64,000 nucleotides of DNA from Mantis religiosa (lineage: Eukaryota; Arthropoda; Insecta; Mantodea; Mantidae), in assembly GCA_030765055.1 (NCBI GenBank), contig CM060955.1, positions 103,588,201 to 103,652,200 on the forward strand, read 5' to 3'. Of this stretch, positions 43,701-53,017 are shown piece by piece. The notes beneath the pieces were generated by a model that was not told where the DNA came from, made no database searches, and worked only from the letters and a program-made list of their open reading frames with translations. Numbering within the stretch: the stretch's first letter is position 1; each line of letters opens with the position of its first letter. The translations under genes and the position numbers were made by a program.

Positions 43701-44589
43701 AAATCAAAATACTGCCTTGGCTATTGACAGGAGTGTAGCAGGATTTTTAACTAATGATGAAAATAATGGAACAGAATATGCAGATGTGTACGATTTTGAT
43801 GAGTATGTGCGACATCCAAAGAATTTAAGATCAAAATTACGCAGAAGCTCGGCAATAGGTATAACTCAACAGAGAGCGTCTGCAAACACATCTAATAGCA
43901 TGTTAGCATTCTTCGAAGGTCTGGGAAATACGCTTATAATGCAAAGAAATGTAACATCCGACGAGAGGAATTTAGTTTCTGCAATTCACTTTGGAGCCGT
44001 TACATTTATAAAGGCTTTAAGAGCAATCTTAGGTCTGGACTCTTTTAAAGTTTCTGGTAGTATTGAAGGAAAAGTTACTAGTTTTCTCCAAAATGTCACA
44101 TCCCAGTCTTTCACTAACACAGTCTACTCCAATTCCACCTCCGATGACATTAATCTAATACAACGTAATGAGAAGAATTTATCATCCATATATGATGATG
44201 ACATGAAAGAAAGAATGTTATCTCCAAAGAAGCTTTCAAAAGGTAGCGCAAATGAGAAAGACTATTCTGAATACGCTGATTATGAGATATTGGGAAGTCC
44301 TAAAGAAAGCTCAAGAAAGAATGCGAGAAACGTATCACGCGAAACACCGACCACGGCTTATAATGCCAAAATAGCACAACATGCAGTTAGAAATAGTAAT
44401 AATAAAGAAAACGAAGTCAGTTCTGAAATATCAAAGAAATTGGAAATCGTGGAAAGTAAATCTAAAGAAAAACCGGGAATAAGTGTACTCACAGAGCAAA
44501 CTTCGAATTTAAATGAAGTGCGAAGGAAAATAATTCGGAGATATCCTAAAAGAAAAATAAGGAGAAAAATTGTTAAGAACGTTGATTAA
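1352..44589 (+). CDS. giant repetitive Thr/Ser/Lys/Glu-rich protein, single huge terminal exon (5' part on upstream exon)
   Basis: This frame runs for over 43 kb without a stop and ends in TAA at 44587-44589, giving about 14,400 residues, roughly 1.6 MDa before modification. I do not recognise a family. The protein is made of divergent repeats with an acidic core, typically EEMEYYDIEEVREKKPK, alternating with Thr/Ser-rich basic segments such as STKKVTEGTTTRYI. N-glycosylation sequons (for example NVSQKTT, NVTEKV) are scattered. I noticed only two cysteine codons (17872 and 19027). No Ig, chitin-binding, EGF or transmembrane segment is visible. The frame has no in-frame ATG before the repeats except at 1333, which lies in the probable intron, so the start codon and any signal peptide must be on an upstream exon. 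The Tyr in acidic context resembles tyrosine-sulfation sites, and the Thr-rich spacers resemble mucin-type O-glycosylation regions. A secreted matrix, cuticle, silk, eggshell or adhesive role is inference. An intracellular PEVK-like elastic spring is the main alternative. Confidence 0.85.
1741..14340 (+). repeat. degenerate acidic-Tyr repeat zone of the giant exon
   Basis: Motifs of the type (D/E)EYYD(F/I/V)EE recur irregularly, mostly 45-70 codons apart, separated by Ser/Thr/Lys/Pro-rich spacers. Examples lie near 1760, 2746, 3082, 4330, 5527, 7867, 9409 and 11851. Spacers are too diverged to align by eye, so this is probably the oldest part of the array, with only the acidic-Tyr core retained. 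Confidence 0.6.
4024..4062 (+). repeat. poly-glutamate tract (13 Glu codons)
   Basis: Thirteen consecutive GAA/GAG codons encode an uninterrupted Glu run between Thr-rich segments. The mixed codons show it is not a pure triplet microsatellite. It is the longest homopolymer I saw in the protein. Confidence 0.9.
17341..18111 (+). repeat. three near-identical 258-nt (86-codon) dimeric units
   Basis: The ATG codon of the EMEYYDW/C motif recurs at 17341, 17599 and 17857, exactly 258 nt apart. The third unit is 255 nt because one alanine codon is missing. Each unit holds two sub-repeats, one with a WTVAGEAKSEAAT-like core and one with DVDVGKSREPKTSIT. Few base differences separate the copies, so this looks like a recent in-frame duplication. 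Confidence 0.9.
19105..20022 (+). repeat. six near-identical 153-nt (51-codon) tandem units
   Basis: The Glu codon before the (M/V)EYY core occurs at 19144, 19297, 19450, 19603, 19756 and 19909, always exactly 153 nt apart. Units carry IRPPKTTMHPATDK and STTSKSQITTTRHSSEIT. Very few substitutions separate the copies. The array is probably the youngest expansion in the exon and is a likely copy-number polymorphism. Confidence 0.93.
24358..26800 (+). repeat. higher-order repeat of about 489 nt (two A/B pairs)
   Basis: The matching Thr codon of the (T)TPTSTKKLTEGTTT segment lies at 24358, 24847, 25333, 25822 and 26311, spaced 489, 486, 489 and 489 nt. Alternate A/B pairs differ (GVTEKKPK type versus GGKEKEHK type), so the true unit here is about 163 codons. 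A looser continuation with spacing near 474 nt follows, and similar alternation is visible to about 30 kb. Confidence 0.8.
35005..36882 (+). repeat. eight successive 234-237-nt A/B units with high similarity
   Basis: The ATG (ATA in one unit) of the EEMEYYD core falls at 35005, 35239, 35476, 35710, 35944, 36181, 36415 and 36649, with the next at 36883. Spacing is 234 nt, or 237 nt in two cases. Several pairs share long near-identical stretches, such as the GVTTVHPEKPHEEEMEYYD segment in units around 36390 and 36620. This is a homogenised part of the A/B zone. Confidence 0.88.
37501..41640 (+). repeat. C-terminal degenerate repeat zone
   Basis: The regular A/B alternation breaks down after about 37.25 kb. 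Tyr-Tyr-Asp cores (EMEYYDLEEAKE, EKEYYDVEEGRD, EVEYYDVKESGG and others) continue at irregular spacing with diverged Thr/Ser/Lys spacers. By eye it resembles the N-terminal degenerate zone, as expected if new copies arise mainly in the middle of the array. Confidence 0.6.
41209..41349 (+). repeat. short 60-nt (20-codon) tandem repeat
   Basis: The segment EETTKPGI(R/S)G(T/I)GFT recurs at a 60-nt spacing, followed by a third, partial start (KVSKETTKP). It is independent of the Tyr-Tyr-Asp repeats and keeps the frame. Confidence 0.75.
41641..44589 (+). other. mostly non-repetitive C-terminal region of the giant protein
   Basis: Repeats become rare and the composition more mixed, though YYDYEE-type motifs persist (41905, 42415, 43048, 43654). 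The protein ends in a strongly basic segment (RRKIIRRYPKRKIRRKIVKN) just before TAA. Basic clusters such as this could bind polyanions or act as processing sites; both are inference. Confidence 0.6.
43891..44110 (+). other. putative small helical domain near the C terminus
   Basis: About 73 residues (from SNSMLAFFEGLGNTL through AIHFGAVTFIKALRAILG to VTSFLQNV) have regular spacing of Leu, Ile, Phe and Val, few charges and almost no Thr-rich spacer. This is the only stretch of the protein that looks like a compact, probably alpha-helical fold. It is not hydrophobic enough for a clear membrane span. The family is not recognised. Confidence 0.4.
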
Positions 44590-44697
44590 CATTAATATGT
44601 GATAATAGATAATATTAATCTTCTTGCTTGAAATTTGCGTCGACTAAATGCTGTAAGGTTCTGGAATTATATCAGTGTAGCTTACAAGTAAAATAAC

Positions 44698-44703
44698 AAT
44701 AAA
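44698..44703 (+). terminator. candidate polyadenylation signal AATAAA
   Basis: This is the first consensus hexamer downstream of the stop codon, in AT-rich context, at a spacing compatible with a short 3' UTR. Confidence 0.4.
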
Positions 44704-45129
44704 CAGAATGGATGAAACCTTAAGTCTGATCTAGGTGGAGATTTTATTAACATATTACATATTAGACGCATATTTGATAACTTAGACAAGTGTAATTTCG
44801 TGTGCAAAATCTGTAGGAAGAGTTTAAAAAAACAGCGAGAATGTGGAGTGACTTAATTGATGCTTTTTTGTTTTGTGTGATACAGATATTCGGATAACAT
44901 CCGCTTGCTGGACTCCGCAACTATAATTGATAAAACATGTATAAACAGAAATATTATAAAGCTCTGCTTTGTAGTTGTCTCTTACAGATTGCTTCAACTT
45001 AGCAGATTTATGTGTATAAGAACTTTTTGAAGCTAGCTTTTAAGAGTGAGGAGCTTCTCCAAGGATTTTGTTCACATATATTCTTAAGGCTTAATGTACG
45101 CACGTTGTATAGAGTGTAGCATTAGAATT

Positions 45130-45135
45130 AATAAA
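45130..45135 (+). terminator. second candidate polyadenylation signal AATAAA
   Basis: A consensus hexamer about 540 bases after the stop codon, followed by a T-rich stretch (ttttctgtgtctttatt, 45168-45184) of the kind often seen downstream of cleavage sites. Confidence 0.4.
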
Positions 45136-45470
45136 ATAAGATAGACATGAATTAAAATGGGCTATATTTTTCTGTGTCTTTATTAATGTAAGTGTAAACG
45201 GAGGGCAACCGTTGAAACTGAAGGCAGTGATAATATATTTGTACAAAAACCAAAATAATGAACAAATAAATGTACATAGATGTATATTATGTGTAAATAT
45301 GGACTCGATATTAGTGCATTAAAACTGGTCTGTGATTTTATTAAAGTGACTGAACATGTAATATAGCAATCTGATAGTAAAATTGACATAAGTATTCCAG
45401 ATCTGTTCGATTAATCAATCACATCTATGAATATTTGAAATTTGCAATAAATTAAAAATTATTATAATAA

Positions 45471-48400
45471 CTAATCACCAAATACCACCACAGCGTTCTA
45501 TATTATGGTGATTTTCTCCCGTTCTGGGTTATATAGGTAGATGTAAACCTTGTGAAAATGTTAACTGTGTTATTTTTTTCCGAACTCTTATATTATGAAT
45601 TCACTTATGAGATTTATCAGCAAGACGGATTACCATGTAACCTGGGCATTCAAAGTAAAGAAAATAGCAAAGCCAATGAAGTGAGCATATACACAAATGC
45701 CTTAGTAATGCATTTGCATCCTATTTCCTTAAAATATGCATTTGATATGCAGTCTGGTACATGTATACGAGCTGACACAATACTCTGCCATTTTCTTCAC
45801 TGCTGATACCGAAACCTGTCTCCCACTTTTGACATCGAATCATTGGATAGGAGCTGGTGTGAATCGTAGCGCGATTTTTCCTTTCAGCTACTCAGGTGAA
45901 ATAGATACATACTCCTCCCCTTTTGCCGCTCAACTGGCCTGATTCATTCATGGATTATTCTTGTGTTCCAAACCTCAATTTTGAATAATGATAAAGGTTC
46001 TCATCGGAGTAAAATGGAACATAAATCACTAGGTGTTTCTGCCAACATTAACCGGAGAAAAATACCGACACCGTAAGCAGTTTCGTGCACTGTAGCCTAC
46101 ATAACTATTAGGAGATAAAAGGCGATAGAAGTGCCTGATTAGCTTTTAGATATTTAGGATGCGAACTGTGTGGAACACTGAGTCTGAATGTATTACTCGA
46201 CAGAGTGTTGTTGTGTACTGACCTTCAGGTGGTCAGCGCTGCATGCCTTATCGGGTCTTATTTGGTCGATTAGAAGAGTGAAATATTAGTAAGTTGATGT
46301 ACAGTAGTAAGTACAAATAAAGCAATTGAAAGCTGCATGTGTCTATATGATGTTTTCTTACGCCTGCCGATGTATGATATTATTGTCCAGAACACATGAT
46401 TACATCTGATCAGAGTATACATACACAGAACTCGCCGTGTATGTGCGATAAGCTGAGGTTAACATCTCTGTGTTCCGAATTTTTCCCGATACGCTCTCTC
46501 GCTTTGCCATGTTGTACACTACCAATTACAAATTTGTGGCTATATTTGGTTAAAAAAGGAAATAACATGAAACTTTGTTACCATCTTAAGCAATTAAAAC
46601 CTCACCGAGCAAGATGACTCCACATTAACATGGGACTTGTCTTCATGAGGTTCAGGCTTTTACTCTCGTAGATTTTCGCTCAAAATTTGCTCATTTCGTG
46701 TTTTCTTTTTTCTTTCACATATGCCTCGATTTCTTTTTGCATTATGTTTACTTTTCATTCTTCAGACTCCTTTTAGATTTGGTCGCCTATGTCTGTCCAG
46801 AAAAATGGCGCGAGTTCTTTCTCAAAGTAAACTATATCCGTGGTCGACAGGTCATTCATCATACTCTCTAGGCAGCTACCACAGCTACCAATACGAGTTC
46901 GGGAGTCTGGACTTACTTAAGGACTTACTGAAATATAGGTTATGACTGGATCTCATAATATGGCCTGTGTCTTATTAGAGGTGTGCACATTTGAAGAAAG
47001 AAAACGCTGTTCTGAAAACCGATGAAAATCACATGGCCCACTACATATTGCCACGTCCTATTTATTAGATAGCCATGGCTTCAGAATTTCTACCACAAGT
47101 TTCATACCAAAGACAGGAAAATAAGTTGTAGTCATTTGTCTACAGGTAGAAAATAACAAACGCAATGCGTCAGTAAAAATGTGAAAATGTGCGACCTTCG
47201 CATGTATAGTTACTTCCTGAGAGAGCCACACTTAAACCAGGAAAGGATAAGCTATTTATCCAAAGCGTGTGGAGGAATCGCAGGTTTACTTGAATAATTT
47301 TAGATCGTTAGACGTAATCGGTTGTGGATTACATCAGACCGTATATCGTGGAATGGAAGTTATACACTGGTGCGTGGAATTGTCATTTGTTCGTATCTTA
47401 TAAATGCTCTGCGAAGTCTCTCCACAATTTTCCGCAGATGCTTGGATTTTGCTTCGCTTTGCACGTTCTGACAAAAGACTACCAGTTTGTTTCGTCATTT
47501 TCATTTTATATGCTTATATTGTGACAATCAAGGATAAATTAAGGAGAAACTCTGTTGTACAGATTAGTAGATTTTGTTTCAGAGAGTCGAAGTAGACCGA
47601 GAAGCTTCTGTTTTGGTGTTCAAGTCTTTCCACGGTCTAATCTAATGTGACAATTTAATATTAGTAGCCAATGTCGCAAACATAAATGCAAAGTGACTTA
47701 CTCACTATTGCTAAGTTTTGTTTTATATTAGAGAAATAAAACTAGTTGTAGTGTTAAATGTATATACCTTACATACTGTATATGTCTAACGACGAAAAAT
47801 ACCTTGATTGCTTTATGTAAACATGTAGAGTATAAGTAGGGTGTTTATATTTTTACTCACTTCTGTATATTTGAAGCACTTCCAACTGTATTTCAGCAAC
47901 AATACTCATAACATACTAACTCTCCCCATATGCTATAAAGTGAAGAATAAAATACCTTAAAAATACGTTCCTTTTGTTATTTTTATTAACTAAAGTAGTA
48001 ATAGAATTTTAAGAGCAAATGGCACCATTCTAGTGTTTGATTAAAATGCATATCCTACCCAGCAGGTGTTTCCAAAAGTTTAATGTTTGGGAGCGTTTTC
48101 AGGAATTTAATGAACAACTCTTAAGAATGTTGGAATTGTTGGAATTTTCAAGAAAATCTTTCAACCGACACTGCGCTTTACAGTAAATTCATTTCTTTCT
48201 ATTTTCTTGAATATAACTAGAATTTGCAGTACGAATGAAATGCATATCCTAAATGACCACAAAACTCTCCTTATTTGGTGATAAATTTTACACAGTTTTT
48301 TATACCCAATGTTAACCTAAAATAATGCCAATTTGAGTTAAAAACACAGCCTTTTTGTCAAATTTATGGTATTAATATATGCACAATAATAAAATATCTT

Positions 48401-49081
48401 AAAAGTAGCAATTTCTTTTTCTAAAAGACTCATATATTTGCATTAATAGTATTATGTGCTTTTACTGCAGGAACATTAAGATATTTTAGCTCTTTTCTTT
48501 ATTTGTTTTTATCTCCCTATAGTTGTAATTAAGTAGTATTATAAGATACAAAAATTAATTTTCGTAAGCGAGAATAGCAGAATTTATGTTTTAAAAAATT
48601 GGAAGAATATTTCACATAACTTTCCCTACATTTTGACGTTATTTTATACTCCTGTAAAATATTCCTGTAAAAACTTACCTTCCTGCCTACTTCATAACAA
48701 TCCAGAGATACAGTTTCAGGAGCCATTTCATTACGCTTTACATTGTAGGTACGTAAAGGTAGTAAATATATCTAAAAAGCATGCCATTTTGGGATTACTT
48801 TAAAATCCCGCCTTCCTTGATCGTGAGAGAAAAACAAGAACAACTACCAAACTTGAAAGCATACACTGGATTACAGCTTATTTGGTATGAACTGTGTGTT
48901 TTAATGAGGTAAATACTTAGATCTATTCAAAATGCGCGTTCAAACGCGTTGTACAATTGTGAGGGAAAAATTCACTACGATTTTCTTCCATACAAGGCTT
49001 ACTGGAAAATGTACAGTATATGCATTTTAAAGCTACATAAATTGCAAGTTTTTTGTTTATCTAACATTTGGTTTTGCTGTT
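45471..49081. other. gene-free AT-rich intergenic DNA
   Basis: Only short random-looking reading frames are present. One, at 46721-46945 on the + strand (74 codons), starts with a hydrophobic signal-like segment (MPRFLFALCLLFILQ) but has no other support. A 22-base motif at 45910-45931 recurs at 56499-56520. No RNA gene or complete mobile element was recognised. Confidence 0.5.
45910..45931 (+). repeat. dispersed repeat core, copy 1
   Basis: The 22 bases tactcctccccttttgccgctc also occur at 56499-56520, in a loosely similar flank (ATA-rich sequence before, CTGG shortly after). It is probably part of an interspersed element of unknown type. Confidence 0.6.
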
Positions 49082-49610
49082 TTATTTTCTTTTCTTTCTT
49101 TCTTCCTTCCTTCCTTCCCTCCTTCCCTCCTTCCTTCCTTCCTTCCTCCCTTCCTCCATTCCTCCCTTCCTCCTTTCCTCCCTTCCCTCCTTCCCTCCTT
49201 CCCTCCTTCCTTCCTTCCTTCCTTCCTCCCTTCTCCCCTTCCTTCCTACCTCCCTCGCTTCCTTGCTTCCTTCCTTCCTTCCTTCCTTCCTTCCTTCCTC
49301 CCTTCCTTCCTTCCTCGCTTCCTCGCTTCCCGGCTTCCCTGCTTCCCGGCTTCCCGGCTTCCCTGCTTCTCTTGCTTCCCTACTTCCCTTGCTTCCCCTG
49401 CTTCCCTGCTTCCTTGTTTTCCTTGCTTTCCTTGCTTCCATAGCTTTCCTTGCTTTCCTTGCTTTCCTTCTTTCTCTCTTTCCTTCCTTCTTTCTTTCCT
49501 TCTTTCTTTCTCTCTTTCCTTCGTTCCTTCTTTCTCTCTCTTTTTCTCTCTCCCTCTTTATTTCAATCTCTCTTTCTCTCTCCTTCCTTCTTTCTTTTTT
49601 ATTTCTTTAT
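49082..49610. repeat. polypyrimidine tract of (CTTC)n/(CCTT)n type
   Basis: About 530 bases are almost purely C and T on the + strand. They begin as CTTC/CCTT repeats, pass through a section with interspersed G (gcttcccggcttccctgcttc) and end in CTTT/CTCT repeats. Long reading frames in several registers (Phe-Leu-Pro-Ser on +, Arg/Lys/Glu-rich on -) are by-products of the repeat. Confidence 0.95.
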
Positions 49611-50093
49611 ATTTTGAGTTATTCTGTTTACACAGAAACAGCAAGGGAGAGAAGTGACATATATTTCATTTCCTTTAAAAGTGCTACTTGCAGGGGGCCA
49701 CAAAATATGAAGTTCTAGAATGTTTTAAACAAATGTAAGACTTCCTTCACTTAGAAGTAAATGATTGGAAAAATAATAGTTTTGGTGATACTACCTTTTA
49801 CCCACTTCCTGTTCGTAGTTTTACTCACAGGAAGTCAAAATTTCCGCTCTCTGTGCGTTTTTCGCATCTCTTCCGCAAATGTTGATAAAATCATTTAATC
49901 ATGCAACAAACAATATGAATATTTATTATTACAGATGTGCAATTTAATAGTTTAGTTTTGCAATTTAGATCTTACTTCCCATTTACTCCCCATTTATTCG
50001 AACGGCACTTTAGCATAACGCTTTCAATTGTTTCGTGGCTTGTTCAACGCTATTAGTTGTGACAAACCAATCAACCATGGGTATTAATCACGC
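49611..50093. other. intergenic DNA, nothing recognised
   Basis: AT-rich sequence with no reading frame of interest and no recognisable element between the polypyrimidine tract and the MITE-like element. Confidence 0.5.
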
Positions 50094-50297
50094 CAGGTGT
50101 ATTAATGGATAGCCATCGACGTCTCGGGAGCGTACATTTCTCCCATCATCAGGATGATGAATGTAAGGGAACGTAATATAAGATCTAAAGATTCCCTAGC
50201 GGTGAATATATTCTCCGCAGATTCTCTTAGTGCATTGTTGAATAGCCGTCATAATGTACGCACCCCAAACGTTGATGGCTATTCAACAATACACCTG
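50094..50297. mobile_element. MITE-like element with about 46-bp terminal inverted repeats
   Basis: The left end, caggtgtattaatggatagc and onward to 50139, is matched in inverse orientation by the right end 50251-50297, which finishes in caatacacctg. Identity is roughly 80 percent by eye. An extra internal copy of the attgttgaatagcc motif lies at 50233-50250. The element is about 204 bp long with no coding capacity. The superfamily is unclear because no target-site duplication is obvious. Confidence 0.65.
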
Positions 50298-50855
50298 ACT
50301 TGAGGCTCGAAAGCATCTAGAATATGTTCGTCACCAGAACAGCTTCAGACTTTAATCACTATTTTGTGGTTGAGCGCTAGAGGTAAATAAGTTACATTTT
50401 CCTATTATATATTAGTTTTACGTTGTTTCATGTGTGCAGATTCCCGAGGTAAAACGAGAGTCCTTGATTTCAAAAACCTACTGACCTTTTGATAAGTATT
50501 TTAACTTCTAAGTGTTACTGCTTTTCTTTAGAAAATATTCTCACACCTGCTGTCTCATTTGTACTCTGGCTTTACGAATAATATGAAAAGATTTCTGTTA
50601 AAGAAAAGTCCCCGGAACTAGTCAGAAATCTAACTCAGATGTTCTGATTTGAAAATCCAAAATGCTGATCACTTGATTAGCCAACATTCATTTATCTTGA
50701 ACAAAATAATTTACAATACACATGTATTGCAGTACTCTAGGTCATTGTATGTAACTTATATAGATAATCTTGTCTTTTTAAACTGCATATTAACATCCCG
50801 CATTTGTATCTCAATACACTATTACTTAACGCACAAGTAGGAAAGGTGTGATGGA
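50298..50855. other. intergenic DNA, nothing recognised
   Basis: AT-rich sequence without a supported gene or element. A 63-codon frame at 50649-50840 has no distinguishing features. Confidence 0.5.
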
Positions 50856-51262
50856 AGATCTCTACGGGTGCATCCAATCCAGGATTATAGATGTAAGCCC
50901 TTGAGAATGCCTAACGTGAACTGGAGGTTCTTCTTCTCAGCGCCAGGTTTCTACAGTGGACCTGATTCAGCAGGACAGGTGATGCAATGCCACTTTTACG
51001 CCGTGAAATGCAGTAGAGTGCGCAAAGTTCCTACATAGCAGCTCCACAGTCACCCATCACTGACACTTCAGCCATCAAACGTTTTATTGAAGTTAAATGA
51101 AGGAACACAAAGTCGGAGAAACTGAAATATTCACTCAGCATTTCCTAGTAGTCAACGAAAAAGGCGGAAAATCTTGCCCAGTTGGGTTTATCACCGGGAA
51201 ATGAACCAAGGACCTCTCACACTACCACCTGAGCCATATCACTCACTACCTGACTGTAATTT
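50856..51262 (-). mobile_element. tRNA-derived SINE, minus strand
   Basis: Read on the minus strand, the head shows a pol III A box (tggctcaggtgg, 51236-51225) and a B box (ggttcatttccc, 51207-51196) at tRNA-like spacing. A tRNA-unrelated body follows. The 3' limit near 50856 is a guess. It cannot be a functional tRNA because the cloverleaf stems do not pair. Confidence 0.6.
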
Positions 51263-52114
51263 TGATTTTTGATGCACAAATCTTCCGCGTAAAGGGAGCG
51301 TCAAGTCAAGTTAGGAAAAGTGGCAACACCGGGTCACTAATGAATGAGAAAGGAATTGTCCGCGGGGGACAAGAAAGGCAAGAGTTTACAAAAGGCCGCC
51401 CAGGGGTTTGGTTAGGCACATAATCCAGGTCTGTCCCATTAGCTTCCCACGGTGACCAAACTACCAGAAACAACGCACGATACATTACTTGAGATGACCG
51501 CTTGGGGACCTATCACAGGATTAGGAAGCGAGCGTTACCACGGTTATTCCCTCAAGTCGCAAAAAGCGGCACCAACATCGCCAAAAGTGCCTAGAATAAT
51601 CACTCTCCTTCTCTTTTGCTGTCTTACTGTTTCAGCAGCAGATCCATCATACACTTACCTGTTGGCATCTCCATTTCTCTCGTGTTGCTACTACAGCACT
51701 CAGAGAAGACATTCAGTGTCACATTTTCAACACATATGCATGTTTTGAAGCTGCGAAACAAGCGAAATGGCACCGCAATAATGTGCGGGGGTCCTGGTTT
51801 CACTTTCTAGGACTACTTACCCTAACAGAGTTTTTTCGTAGTGTTTCCTGATTAGTCAGGTAAATGTTGGGTTGGTTTCTCCCTTTCCAATAGGTTCCTG
51901 TCCCTCATTTCCTATTATTTCGCTCCTTCTTTAGTGATACTTACAGATTTAGACACTGTGTTGCACGCGTTGGAATTAAATAAATAAATTTTTTAATTGT
52001 TTATGACGTCTTCAATTCCAAGAGTCTCATCATCGCCACCGGTGTAACGAAATTTCGTACCGCAGAATATTTTTTACATGCTAGAAGGTCTTGTGAAATG
52101 GGGCTACGGTTTTA
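51263..52114. other. intergenic DNA, possible unclassified repeat fragments
   Basis: No gene is supported. The stretch about 51900-52110 has a texture like cockroach interspersed repeats. It may be the continuation of the SINE-like sequence at 53018-53110, split by the mariner insertion, but I could not confirm this. Confidence 0.35.
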
Positions 52115-52292
52115 CGAGTTGCACTCAAGTTATTATACCTATTTTTTCAGGAATGGGAACAGATAGGAACTTCTGGTTTTCTTTAAAACACATATGGACT
52201 CTTTGTGAATGCGTGACAGAGATGGTAGCACTGTACAGTGCATAGAACTTTAGTAGCAGCGATGAAATTTGGTACTGTTTTTGATACTTAAA

Positions 52293-52490
52293 ATGGCGAC
52301 GTTTTCATTGCAAGAACAGCGTGTAATCATTCGTTTTCTCTATTTCCGTGATGTGACACCTATTGAAATTCATCACCAGTTGAGTGAGGCTTGTGGTGAT
52401 AGTACCATGAATGTGTCTAAGGTTCGTTCCTGGGTACGAAAGTTCAATGAAGGCAGAATATCATGTGACAACAAACTAAGACAGTTGTAG
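52293..52490 (+). pseudogene. truncated mariner transposase N terminus, left arm
   Basis: Sixty-five codons encode the DNA-binding helix-turn-helix region of a mariner transposase, including VTPIEIHHQLSEACGDSTMN and WVRKFNEGR. It ends at TAG where the inverted second copy begins. No DDD catalytic motif remains, so there is no transposase activity. Confidence 0.8.
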
Positions 52491-52826
52491 ACATCGCCTC
52501 CAAAACTATTAATTTCCGTGGAATCTGTGCACACAATCCCGCATGAAGATCTGAAAATGCTTAATCGGCCACCCTCCAGAACAACTTTTTCCACTCGCTG
52601 GATCATGCCGTCAGATCTGCTGGCGAGGCCGTGACTGTCTTGGTTTGTTGTCACAAGATGTTATGCCTTTACTAAACTGTCGCACCCAGGAACGCGCATT
52701 AGACACATCCATGGTACCATCACCAAAAGCGCCACTCAATTGGCGAAGAATTTCAATAGGTGTCACACCACGAAAATGGAGAAAACGAATGATTACATGC
52801 TGTTCTTGCAATGAAAACGTCGCCAT
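52491..52826 (-). pseudogene. truncated mariner transposase N terminus, right arm
   Basis: On the minus strand from ATG at 52826, the same helix-turn-helix region appears (VTPIEILRQLSGAFGDGTMD, WVRQFSKG), then SRPRQQI and a stop; a following frame carries MIQRVEKVVLEGGR. A frame disruption thus separates the two parts. The copy is truncated before the catalytic core. Confidence 0.75.
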
Positions 52827-53017
52827 TTTAAGTATCAAAAAACAGACCTAACTCTCGTCGCTGCCACCAGAGTTTTATGTATTGAACAGTGCTGCCATCT
52901 CTGTCACTCATTTACAAGGAGTCTTCGTGTATTTAAAAAAATGAACAGAAGTTCCTGTTTGGTCCCACTCCTGAAAAATAAATAAAATAGGTGGTGTAAT
53001 AGCTTGAACGCACCTCG

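Larger units (their letters stand above)
44590..45470 (+). other. 3' untranslated region and downstream flank of the giant gene
   Basis: This is AT-rich sequence after the TAA, without repeats or convincing reading frames. Candidate polyadenylation hexamers AATAAA occur at 44698-44703, 45130-45135 and 45446-45451. The first is only about 110 bases after the stop. Which one is used cannot be told from sequence. Confidence 0.5.
52115..53017. mobile_element. fold-back (inverted) mariner-type element, 903 bp
   Basis: The ends are inverted repeats starting CGAG(T/G)TGC and flanked by TA on both sides (52113-52114 and 53018-53019), the target site of mariner elements. The left arm (52115 to about 52489, + sense) encodes MATFSLQEQRVIIRFLYF from 52293, and the right arm (to about 52490, - sense) encodes MATFSLQEQHVIIRFLHF from 52826. 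Both are the helix-turn-helix N terminus of mariner-family transposases. The left arm breaks off after about 65 codons. The right arm goes about 150 bp further into the transposase before meeting it. Both lack the catalytic domain, so the element is non-autonomous. The arms differ at many bases, so they diverged before or long after joining. Confidence 0.85.

Noticed and set aside
1352..44589. Assignment to titin, Sallimus or a named mucin
   Set aside because: Composition is PEVK-like and mucin-like, but no Ig, Fn3, chitin-binding, von Willebrand or SEA domain is visible, so naming would be unsupported.
49068..49718. Long + strand frames rich in Phe-Leu-Pro-Ser and a 119-codon minus frame rich in Arg/Lys/Glu
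   Set aside because: They are translations of the polypyrimidine microsatellite in different registers.
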